From Clostridia bacterium (lineage in GTDB: Bacteria > Bacillota > Clostridia > Lutisporales > Lutisporaceae), in assembly GCA_035628995.1 (NCBI GenBank), contig DASPIR010000014.1, forward strand, positions 1 through 41,396: a stretch of DNA of 41,396 bases, in the 5' to 3' direction. Positions 27,811 to 33,815 of the stretch are shown here, one piece after another. The position numbers and the translations under genes are program-made. Position 1 is the stretch's first letter, and each line of letters starts with the position of its first letter. Under the pieces are notes generated by a model. It saw only the letters and a program-made list of their open reading frames with translations, was not told the DNA's origin and did not search any database.

Positions 27811-28854
27811 TTAGAAGTTATAGTCTCCCATATTGTCTTTTGTAACGTCGACCCAAGCTGCTCCGAATATCAGCTTACCTTCAACAAGTACCTTGTTGTA
27901 TCCTGGTACACCGAGATCCATGCCATCTGTAATTGGCTTGTTTTCTTTAACAAGAGTTATTATTTTAGCCATTGCTTGTGCTGCAAGACCTGGATCCCAG
28001 AAAGTAATTCTGCTGATTGAACCGCTTTCAAGGTATTGTTTGGACATTGATACCAGTGAAGTACCAACACATTTAATCTTGCCTGCGTTTCCAGTCTCTT
28101 CAAGTGCAAGTGCAATTCCTGGCGGATTAACAGCATCCATTCCGATAACTCCACCAAGGTTTGAATATGCTGTAATAAGTTCTTTTGCTTTAGCATAGGC
28201 ACCTTGTTGACCAGCTGTACCTGACTCAACATAAGATGTTACAAGCTTCATTTCTGGATATTTCTCTTTTTGCCTGGCTACCGCTCCATCTGCCCACTCA
28301 AGGTGTGTCTGCATTGTAAGACCACCAACCATAATAGCGTATTCACCCTTGCCTCCCATAAGTTCGGCTAGCGAATCCATAAGGTGCGCACCATAGTCCG
28401 CATTCTTGAAAGCTTCAAGGTCAAAGTCAACGTTCTCTAGGTTTGAGGCCTCATGACTAACTACGATTATTCCTTGATCCCTTGCCTTTTTTAACACAGG
28501 CTCAAGAGATTTTGGATCAACCGGGATAACGGAAATTCCAGTAACTTTTTGTGCTATGACGTCCTCAAGTACGCGAACTTGTTGGGATGCGTCAGGCTGT
28601 GTTGCACCAGTCTGGAAGATTTCGACCCCTTTATTGTCTTCAACAAACTTTTTGTTCCCCTCATTAAATCTGTCCCACCATGCAATTCCGATCATCTTTG
28701 GTACGTTTGCAATTGTTATTTTGCCATCACTTGATGGAGTTTGTTCCGCTGCTGCATCCCCCGTAGTTGTTTGTGGTGCCGGGCTGCTGCATCCACTAAA
28801 CACCAGTATAAGGCTAAGCAACATTACAAGAGCGAATGAAATTTTCCTTTTCAT
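27811..28854 (-). CDS. Sugar-binding lipoprotein, LsrB/RhaS-like
   Basis: The periplasmic-type binding protein of the CUT2 transporter, anchored as a lipoprotein: a signal peptide ends in the lipobox FSGC with Cys22. The 347 residues form a two-lobed type-1 binding protein most like LsrB and RhaS: the opening VPKMIGIAWWDRF, the hinge block WDPGLAAQAM near 285 and the end NMGDYNF are shared features. Of the autoinducer-2 contacts known in Salmonella LsrB, the first Lys is kept, but the later Asp and Asp-Gln positions read His-Glu and Thr-His, so autoinducer-2 is unlikely. It is the first gene of the operon, behind a consensus promoter (28887-28915). Confidence 0.9.
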   Translation of the reverse strand: MKRKISFALVMLLSLILVFSGCSSPAPQTTTGDAAAEQTPSSDGKITIANVPKMIGIAWWDRFNEGNKKFVEDNKGVEIFQTGATQPDASQQVRVLEDVIAQKVTGISVIPVDPKSLEPVLKKARDQGIIVVSHEASNLENVDFDLEAFKNADYGAHLMDSLAELMGGKGEYAIMVGGLTMQTHLEWADGAVARQKEKYPEMKLVTSYVESGTAGQQGAYAKAKELITAYSNLGGVIGMDAVNPPGIALALEETGNAGKIKCVGTSLVSMSKQYLESGSISRITFWDPGLAAQAMAKIITLVKENKPITDGMDLGVPGYNKVLVEGKLIFGAAWVDVTKDNMGDYNF

Positions 28855-28886
28855 AATTTTCTCTCCCTTCGGATTATTCTGTTAAT

Positions 28887-28915
28887 ATTATATAAATTTT
28901 ACAATAGATTGTCAA
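28887..28915 (-). promoter_or_regulatory. Consensus sigma-70 promoter of the sugar ABC operon
   Basis: The minus strand reads TTGACA (28915-28910), a 17-base spacer and TATAAT (28892-28887): perfect consensus in both boxes. The start would be near 28880, and GGGAGAG precedes the ATG at 28854. Such a strong promoter is likely repressed, with the DeoR protein as the obvious repressor. Confidence 0.85.
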
Positions 28916-28970
28916 TCTTAAATTTTGCTTTTACTTTCTTTTTCTTTTTTTTACTTTTTATTTAGTGATA

Positions 28971-28999
28971 TTATTAGATTATATGATATAATCTGATAA
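28971..28999. promoter_or_regulatory. Long palindrome upstream of the sugar operon promoter
   Basis: TTATTAGATTATAT and ATATAATCTGATAA face each other around a single central G, with one mismatch in 14-base arms. It lies about 56 bases upstream of the -35 box. It could be an operator or activator site (DeoR or a global regulator); its proximity to the next transcription unit's terminator leaves this open. Confidence 0.45.
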
Positions 29000-29010
29000 T
29001 AAAACAAAAT

Positions 29011-29047
29011 AAAAACAGTCCGAGAATTGAATTCTCAGGCTGTTTTT
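29011..29047 (-). terminator. Terminator following tmRNA-end repeat B
   Basis: On the minus strand AAAAACAGCCTGAGAATT pairs with AATTCTCGGACTGTTTTT; the stem has two mismatches and ends in a T run. It lies 11 bases after the tmRNA-like CCA end and shares its design with the terminators next to copy C. Confidence 0.8.
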
Positions 29048-29058
29048 ATTTATGTATT

Positions 29059-29075
29059 TGGTGGAGGCGAGGGGA
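29059..29075 (-). repeat. tmRNA 3'-end repeat, copy B (interrupted at the T-loop)
   Basis: Only the last 17 bases of the tmRNA end remain contiguous: TCCCC of the T-arm, CGCCTCC and ACCA. Outside it, 26 bases including TTTATGTATTTGGTGG are identical to copy C. The sequence stops matching exactly between CGAT and TCCCC, inside the T-loop, where unrelated structured sequence is found. Confidence 0.65.
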
Positions 29076-29400
29076 CACCTTATTCCATTGTCTCCAATGG
29101 TGCTGACTATATCATGAACTTCCATGCGGAAGTCCTCTGGCGTATTATAGAAGCTGTATTATAGTTGGTAAGCTTCTATCTTAGTACAACCAAGTTGGCT
29201 GCCTATAAGTCGATACAGGGCTGGTGGATTACTCCTCATACCCCTCGGTATTGCCGTCTGCTTTTATGTTACGATACACAACTATAAAGTTAGACTTTCA
29301 ACGGTTCCCCTGACACTATGAAAACTAGTGTCAAGTACAGCACTTAAGAACTTATCTATCGCAATTGAAACAATATGTTCTTATGTTCTGTACCTGGTAC
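29076..29400 (-). ncRNA. Structured region resembling the 3' part of a group I intron (candidate)
   Basis: Directly before the tmRNA fragment on the minus strand are, in the order seen at group I intron 3' ends: a hairpin ACTTCC-GCAT-GGAAGT (29133-29118), the S-like element GATATAGTC (29113-29105), a hairpin closed by a GAGA tetraloop (29100-29085) and a terminal G (29076). Further upstream are other stems, for example TGACACTA/TAGTGTCA (29333-29311). I could not trace a complete P3-P7 core or a 5' exon, so it may be a truncated intron or another structured RNA. It occupies the gap after the lipoprotein gene and no protein is encoded in it. Confidence 0.4.
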
Positions 29401-29419
29401 GATAGTTTTATACAACCTC

Positions 29420-30121
29420 TTAACTTGCAGGATGTTCACCAAATTCAGTGTTTATAAGTCCATCAAGCTCACTTAAAGGTACACTTAGCTCTACCCAAGC
29501 TTTAGCATCATCATCTAAAGGCATATAGAAAAATACAACATAATCTCCTTCGAAGTATAAAAATACCCCTTCTGCTTGGAAACCCTTCGCAATCCCTGAA
29601 TTTTTAGCTTTGACATTAAGCAGCTTTATCACCTCTGCACGACTTCTTTCATCCTTCTTAATAAAGTTTTCATATGCAATGGGATTTGTGGATTTCACAT
29701 CCAAATTAACGCTTTTTTGAATGTTTATTTCTCTCGAACCACTGAGTTTACCGGTACCTTTGAATAATATACTAACTACTTTGTCATCAATCCTTTTGAC
29801 TTCATAATCCAATTGGACATCTGTATAATCTGCCGCTTTGGCAAAAGATTCTGCAAGCTGCTTAATACTCTGGTTCATATAATCCATTGAAAGTTCCCCT
29901 TTATAGCCTTGCAGCTTTGGGTAATATATCTTCGTGTTTTTGGAGGATACCTCTAATAGCTGTCGAGTTGTGCCATAATCCTGACTTGAGTCCTTTGTTT
30001 CTATTTTTTGTTGATCATTATTGCTTGCTGTGTTTGCTTTCACCTCTGCAATTTGATTGCTGCATCCGGCTAGTGTAATCATCAATAGCCCTACACATAT
30101 TATACTGATTGGCTTCTTCAT
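29420..30121 (-). CDS. Lipoprotein with DUF4163/DUF3298-like fold
   Basis: A secreted lipoprotein of 233 residues: a short signal peptide ends in ITLAGC with the lipid-bearing Cys near residue 19. After a low-complexity linker, the body (from about 60) has the pattern of PdaC/RsiV-type extracellular domains (YYPKLQGYKGEL near 70, then VSILFKGTGKLSGSREIN and NLDVKSTNPIAYENFIKKDE). It follows the anti-sigma gene closely (14 bases), so it belongs to the sigma operon and may be its effector or co-sensor at the cell surface. The ATG at 30121 has AAAGG at suitable distance; an ATG three codons earlier is an alternative. No enzymatic residues are evident. Confidence 0.75.
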   Translation of the reverse strand: MKKPISIICVGLLMITLAGCSNQIAEVKANTASNNDQQKIETKDSSQDYGTTRQLLEVSSKNTKIYYPKLQGYKGELSMDYMNQSIKQLAESFAKAADYTDVQLDYEVKRIDDKVVSILFKGTGKLSGSREINIQKSVNLDVKSTNPIAYENFIKKDERSRAEVIKLLNVKAKNSGIAKGFQAEGVFLYFEGDYVVFFYMPLDDDAKAWVELSVPLSELDGLINTEFGEHPAS

Positions 30122-30135
30122 ACTTATCATCCTTT

Positions 30136-31011
30136 CTATTTTATATATTCACTACTTACCAGGACATTTGATATCGTTTCTGTAGGAATCTCAAATTCAA
30201 TTACACCCATATACCCTGGCGCAACTTCATACTTATCGAAGGATATAACCAGCTTATTGTTGCTGCTTATATAAAAGCTCTGGTCCGCTTTGATCTTTTC
30301 AAAGGGTGAGATATCTCCCTCTTCAACCCAGTAGAATTTTTGTTCATCATCTTTCATCTGTTGTCTCATTTGCTCTTTTACCTTTTGGCTTATTATCTCA
30401 ACATAACTGTCGTCCTTAAACAAGCTTGGCAGTGTGATTAGAATTTGATTTTGCTTATCTACAGTATCATATTTAAATGTTGTGGAAGAAGATCCTACAG
30501 TATTTACAACATATCGTCCTATAGATAGTATTTTGTCGGTATCGGTCTTTATCACATACCCACTGTTAACACCCAGATGCCCACCGCCTGCCGCCTTTAA
30601 TTCTTCTATTTCTTTACTGAATTCTGCATATAGCTTTTCATTCTCTGCAAGATATTTCTCATTCAATTTGTTTTGCAATTCCTGGTTTTCCAATCCCTCC
30701 ACAGCTGGAACTTTTACTTCCGCATTATACGTATCTTCATTGATCTTATATTCTTTAATCAATAGAACTTTTACAAGCTTGCCGACTACAGGCACCTCGG
30801 ACATAGCATATGCTATAGAGCTATTCATGTTAACTGCTGCAAATAGGACAATCACCGCAGCAGCCACTCCAGAAGTCCATTTCAATCCCTTTTTACTCCT
30901 CTTTTTCAACTTACTCTTATGTGTATTAATTGCTTTTCTAACCACAAAATCTAATTCTTCAGGTATTTGTACGTCTTCATAATTTTTTTTCAATTCTTTC
31001 ATCTTCTCCAT
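30136..31011 (-). CDS. RsiV-like anti-sigma factor (transmembrane, DUF3298)
   Basis: A type-II membrane protein of 291 residues that probably binds the sigma factor encoded just upstream. The cytoplasmic part (about 1-45) contains EELDFVVRKAINTHKSKLKKR, a membrane helix follows (about 46-64, GVAAAVIVLFAAVNM), and the extracellular region ends with a DUF3298 domain (QSFYISSNNKLVISFDKYEV, then APGYMGVIEFEIP). This is the layout of B. subtilis RsiV, whose DUF3298 region binds lysozyme and triggers RsiV cleavage. By analogy it may sense a cell wall hydrolase; this is inference. The ATG at 31011 has AAGGAGG seven bases ahead, so a longer reading frame overlapping the sigma gene is rejected. Confidence 0.87.
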   Translation of the reverse strand: MEKMKELKKNYEDVQIPEELDFVVRKAINTHKSKLKKRSKKGLKWTSGVAAAVIVLFAAVNMNSSIAYAMSEVPVVGKLVKVLLIKEYKINEDTYNAEVKVPAVEGLENQELQNKLNEKYLAENEKLYAEFSKEIEELKAAGGGHLGVNSGYVIKTDTDKILSIGRYVVNTVGSSSTTFKYDTVDKQNQILITLPSLFKDDSYVEIISQKVKEQMRQQMKDDEQKFYWVEEGDISPFEKIKADQSFYISSNNKLVISFDKYEVAPGYMGVIEFEIPTETISNVLVSSEYIK

Positions 31012-31027
31012 AATTAGCCTCCTTAAT

Positions 31028-31522
31028 TTAAACTTCCATCTCAATGAGAAGCCTTTTCAAGCCTGCATATAATCGGGTTTTTACTGTATTTAGGTTTTCG
31101 CCAAGAATAGCTGCAATCTCTTCAAGCTTTAAATCCTCAAAATATCTTAAGCTAATAATCAGTCTGTAGTTATGCGGCAAATTGTCCATGGCATTTTGTA
31201 AATCTAAGTTTTCATATATGTCATCTTTTGCTTCAGAATTCAAATCCAAGACAATATCTTCAACATAGTTTAGCTTTCCTTTTTTTCTTAATACATCCAA
31301 GGAAGTATTAACAAGGATCCTATAGAACCAAGTTTTTATATGCTCCGCATTTGTCAAACTGTCTATAGAGTTTAAAGCTTTCAATATGCTCTCCTGGACA
31401 ATATCCAATGCATCATCCTTATTTTTTACATAACTGTAAGCCAGTCTGTAATGGGATTCTTTATTTTGCAGAATATAGTTTTCTAGTATTGTGTACATTC
31501 TATTTTTCATCATTTTGCGCAA
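31028..31522 (-). CDS. ECF-family RNA polymerase sigma factor (SigV-like)
   Basis: An extracytoplasmic-function sigma factor of 164 residues. Region 2 (about 18-85) contains YVKNKDDALDIVQESILKAL and IKTWFYRILVNTSLD; region 4 (about 110-160) has LPHNYRLIISLRYFEDLKLE and a helix-turn-helix IAAILGENLNTVKTRLYAG. The start is TTG behind AAAGGAG; ATG codons three and four codons later are alternatives. The anti-sigma gene follows after 16 bases. An ECF-type promoter, TAAAAC-N17-CGTC, lies at 31568-31594, consistent with self-activation. Confidence 0.92.
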   Translation of the reverse strand: MRKMMKNRMYTILENYILQNKESHYRLAYSYVKNKDDALDIVQESILKALNSIDSLTNAEHIKTWFYRILVNTSLDVLRKKGKLNYVEDIVLDLNSEAKDDIYENLDLQNAMDNLPHNYRLIISLRYFEDLKLEEIAAILGENLNTVKTRLYAGLKRLLIEMEV

Positions 31523-31567
31523 TAAACTCCTTTTTAGATATATATCTTTTTTAGTTTATATTATATA

Positions 31568-31594
31568 GACGATTTAGTTATTAAAATAGTTTTA
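31568..31594 (-). promoter_or_regulatory. Candidate ECF-sigma autoregulatory promoter
   Basis: The minus strand has TAAAAC (31594-31589), a 17-base AT-rich spacer and CGTC (31571-31568), one mismatch from the TGAAAC-N16/17-CGTC pattern of SigV/SigW-class promoters. It lies about 46 bases before the sigma start codon. A TATAAT-like sequence nearby could serve sigma-70 as well. Confidence 0.5.
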
Positions 31595-31631
31595 AACAAA
31601 ATAGGTTTCATTAGCAATAAAAAATCTTCTA

Positions 31632-31672
31632 AAACAAAAAAACAGACTAAGAATCAAAATTCTAAGTCTGTT
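31632..31672 (-). terminator. Terminator following tmRNA-end repeat C
   Basis: ACAGACTTAGAAT pairs with ATTCTTAGTCTGT on the minus strand and is followed by TTTTTTTGTTTT. It lies 13 bases after the tmRNA-like CCA end. Confidence 0.85.
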
Positions 31673-31684
31673 GATTTATGTATT

Positions 31685-31895
31685 TGGTGGAGGCGAGGGG
31701 AATCGAACCCCTTCGGCTGGCTCGTAGGGGCATTCCCACTAACAGGCTTACAGTGTTAGTAGCTTCATAATGCGTCAAATTGACTTCTGCCTTAGGAGAA
31801 TGTTCAACTACAAGCCTTATCTCTACTTTTTCAGGTATTCGTAGGACGCTATGCGCTCAACTTTTTGGCTGCCTACATTCACAAATTATCGAATA
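31685..31895 (-). repeat. tmRNA 3'-end repeat, copy C
   Basis: The minus strand ends AAGGGGTTCGATTCCCCT, CGCCTCC, ACCA: an intact tmRNA T-arm and acceptor 3' strand. Upstream, about 85 bases match copy A (TGACGCATTATGAAGCTACT and the CACTG hairpin). Only about 210 bases separate this end from another terminator (31905-31945), too short for a complete tmRNA, and no GGGG-type 5' end or tag reading frame is visible. It is a fragment, possibly an integration site. Confidence 0.7.
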
Positions 31896-31904
31896 TTAAA
31901 CAAA

Positions 31905-31945
31905 CAAAAACAGACTGAGAATCCCAATTCCTAGTCTGTTGATTA
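31905..31945 (-). terminator. Second copy of the tmRNA-type terminator
   Basis: ACAGACTAGGAATTGGGATTC and its near-complement form a stem followed on the minus strand by TTTTTGTTTG. It closely resembles the terminator at 31632-31672, so copy C is flanked on both sides by related terminators, as expected if an ssrA end had been duplicated in tandem. It also separates the plus-strand catabolic cluster from the sigma module. Confidence 0.75.
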
Positions 31946-32038
31946 TTGTATCTTACAACAATTTTTGTACCTAGCACCATATTCCCATTCCATACAGCGT
32001 CCCTAAAATTAATGTTTTTTATATGTACCATATTTAAC

Positions 32039-32068
32039 TTGACTTTCATTTTTGCTCAATTGTATAAT
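32039..32068 (+). promoter_or_regulatory. Sigma-70 promoter of the DUF6282-TRAP-RraA cluster
   Basis: TTGACT (32039-32044), an 18-base spacer and TATAAT (32063-32068). The start would be near 32075, inside a row of operator-like repeats. Confidence 0.75.
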
Positions 32069-32071
32069 AAT

Positions 32072-32109
32072 GTTGTAAAACAAAATTGTAATACAATATT
32101 GTTTTACAG
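32072..32109 (+). promoter_or_regulatory. Array of three TTGTA-N-TACAA operator-like sites
   Basis: Three 11-base sites follow each other about 13-14 bases apart: TTGTAAAACAA (about 32073-32083), the perfect palindrome TTGTAATACAA (32086-32096; it extends to ATTGTAATACAAT) and TTGTTTTACAG (32099-32109). They cover the predicted transcription start, fitting a repressor. FCD-type GntR proteins bind such sites, and one is encoded at the end of the cluster. Confidence 0.6.
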
Positions 32110-32134
32110 TATTGTCAAACAGAAAGGAGCAAGC

Positions 32135-33022
32135 ATGAAATCATTAATTGATGGTGCATATGACCTACACATCCATTCTGCCCCAGATGTATTACCCAGG
32201 AGAATGGATGATTTAGAAATGGCGCAAAGGATTATCAAGGCAGGCATGAAAGGCTACGCAATCAAATCACATTACTTTGTGACATCAGAAAGAGCTGCAT
32301 TGGTGAACAAATTATATCCGGAGTGTGACCTTATCGGAACAATTACCCTTAATAACTCTGTAGGGGGGATTAATCCCTCCGCGGTAGAAATGGCCGCAAG
32401 ATCCGGTGCAAGACTAGTCTGGTTTCCAACATGTGACGGAAAATATGAGCAAGAATGTGTTTTTGACGAAACAAATCCCGGTAAGAAACTTCCTTATTGG
32501 GCACAAATTGTGATTCAAATGAAAAATGATGGAGTCGTTTCCTCTCCAATTTCAGTATTTGATGAAAGTGGAAGGCTCACAGATAATACAATTCAAGTTC
32601 TTGAGATCATAAAAAAATACAATATGATTTTAGCGACATCGCATCTTTCACACGAAGAGACTTTCGCCCTAGTAAGAGAAGCGAAGTCACGCAATCTTGA
32701 GAAAGTAATCATTACACACGCGGATTTTCCAACAACCTTCTACACAATTGAAGAACAGCGCGAACTGGTGTCAATGGGAGCGTTTATCGAGCATTGTTAC
32801 ACAACATGGGCAACAGGCAAAGTAGAATTCAAAACAACGCTGGAGCAAATAAAAGCTATTGGTTGCGATCATATTGTATTGTCAACAGATTTGGGACAGC
32901 CAACAGCTGTCTATCCGGACGAAGGTCTTCTTGCATTCGCGACCAGACTGGTTGAAGCAGGTATTCCAGAGCAGGAAGTTGTTAAAATGACCGTTAGAAA
33001 TAACCTTACTCTTCTTAAATAG
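32135..33022 (+). CDS. DUF6282 metal-dependent hydrolase (amidohydrolase-like)
   Basis: A 295-residue cytoplasmic TIM-barrel-type protein of the DUF6282 family. Likely metal ligands are HIH in YDLHIHSAPD (residues 12-14), His in KSHYF (near 47), the His pair in ATSHLSHEE (near 170), His in IITHADFP (near 192) and Asp in LSTDLG (near 250), the usual pattern of amidohydrolase/PHP-type hydrolases. The ATG at 32135 has AGAAAGGAG seven bases ahead; the longer open frame from 31946 crosses the promoter and is rejected. It is the first gene of the cluster, 19 bases before the GalB-like gene. By position it may open a lactone or amide to feed the hydratase, as LigI does for pyrone dicarboxylate; this is inference. 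Confidence 0.85.
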   Translation: MKSLIDGAYDLHIHSAPDVLPRRMDDLEMAQRIIKAGMKGYAIKSHYFVTSERAALVNKLYPECDLIGTITLNNSVGGINPSAVEMAARSGARLVWFPTCDGKYEQECVFDETNPGKKLPYWAQIVIQMKNDGVVSSPISVFDESGRLTDNTIQVLEIIKKYNMILATSHLSHEETFALVREAKSRNLEKVIITHADFPTTFYTIEEQRELVSMGAFIEHCYTTWATGKVEFKTTLEQIKAIGCDHIVLSTDLGQPTAVYPDEGLLAFATRLVEAGIPEQEVVKMTVRNNLTLLK

Positions 33023-33041
33023 AAAAGACAGGAGGCCAATT

Positions 33042-33764
33042 ATGGAAGGTAAAAAAATGCTGGTCTTCAGCGCACATGCAGCAGATTTTGTATGGCGTGC
33101 TGGTGGAACAATAGCCAAGTACATTAATCATGGAGCTGACGTGACCATTGTTGTTATGAGTTATGGCGTAAGGGGTGAATCAAATGATTTATGGAAGGGA
33201 GCTAATCAGACAGCTGACAATGTAAAAGCAATCCGCCATGAAGAGTCCTTTAACGCATCACAGAAATTAGGTGTCAAGAATATTGAATTCTGGGATCTTG
33301 AGGATTATCCAATTAATACCGGAAGAGATGTACTTGACCGAATCACACAGAAGATCAGGGCTGTCCAACCGGATATCATACTCACACATGATGCAAAAGA
33401 TGTTATTAACCCGGATCATGATGCGGTCAGACAGCTTGTTTTTCAGGCAAGTATAATGTCTAATTCAGCGGGTGTTCAAATCCCTGGGCTTCCAGTCACA
33501 AAGCAGATGATGATATTTGGTTTTGAGCCACACCAGACAGAGCTTAGCGACTTTAAACCAGGAACTTTCATTGATATTACTGAAAGTTATGATGCAAAGA
33601 TTGCGGCAATGAATTGCTTTAAAGCTCAAAATCACCTGATTGAATACTATACGCAAAGGGCATTTTTAAGAGGCAATCATGCAAGACGATTGTCAGGTGT
33701 TAAGGATTATAAGTACGCAGAGTGTTTTTCAAACTTTTTCCCACGTGTCGCACCCGAATTCTAA
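33042..33764 (+). CDS. PIG-L-fold protein resembling 4-oxalomesaconate hydratase GalB
   Basis: A 240-residue protein of the PIG-L/LmbE fold. In deacetylases the first motif is AHPDD; here it is AHAAD (residues 11-15), which keeps the His and second Asp metal ligands but lacks the Asp used as general base. The second motif NPDHDAVR (near 124) keeps its histidine. AHAADFVWRAGG, GFEPHQTELSDFKP, AQNHLIEYYTQRA and the ending FPRV are, as I recall, hallmarks of GalB, the zinc hydratase that converts 4-oxalomesaconate to 4-carboxy-4-hydroxy-2-oxoadipate in gallate degradation. The RraA-like aldolase gene in the same cluster supports this reading. RBS AGGAGG is clear. A deacetylase role is the less likely alternative. 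Confidence 0.75.
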   Translation: MEGKKMLVFSAHAADFVWRAGGTIAKYINHGADVTIVVMSYGVRGESNDLWKGANQTADNVKAIRHEESFNASQKLGVKNIEFWDLEDYPINTGRDVLDRITQKIRAVQPDIILTHDAKDVINPDHDAVRQLVFQASIMSNSAGVQIPGLPVTKQMMIFGFEPHQTELSDFKPGTFIDITESYDAKIAAMNCFKAQNHLIEYYTQRAFLRGNHARRLSGVKDYKYAECFSNFFPRVAPEF

Positions 33765-33815
33765 ACAGTTTGGTAAATATTCAAAATTAATGAATAATGA
33801 AGGAGAGAAAGAAAA

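Noticed and set aside
21586-28854. Autoinducer-2 (lsr) uptake operon
   Set aside because: Lsr genes LsrF, LsrG and an LsrR-type regulator are missing, the regulator is DeoR-type, and the binding protein lacks key autoinducer-2 contacts.
31685-31895. A complete tmRNA (ssrA) gene at copy C
   Set aside because: Only the 3' end is recognisable. No GGGG-type 5' end, no tag reading frame ending in the usual ALAA, and only about 210 bases before another terminator.
31946-32134. N-terminal extension of the DUF6282 protein
   Set aside because: The extension crosses the TTGACT/TATAAT promoter and the operator row, lacks a ribosome binding site and reads as hydrophobic non-family sequence; ATG at 32135 has AGAAAGGAG.
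33042-33764. N-acetylglucosamine-type deacetylase
   Set aside because: The catalytic AHPDD motif is AHAAD, and the sequence blocks and the aldolase neighbour fit a GalB-type hydratase better.
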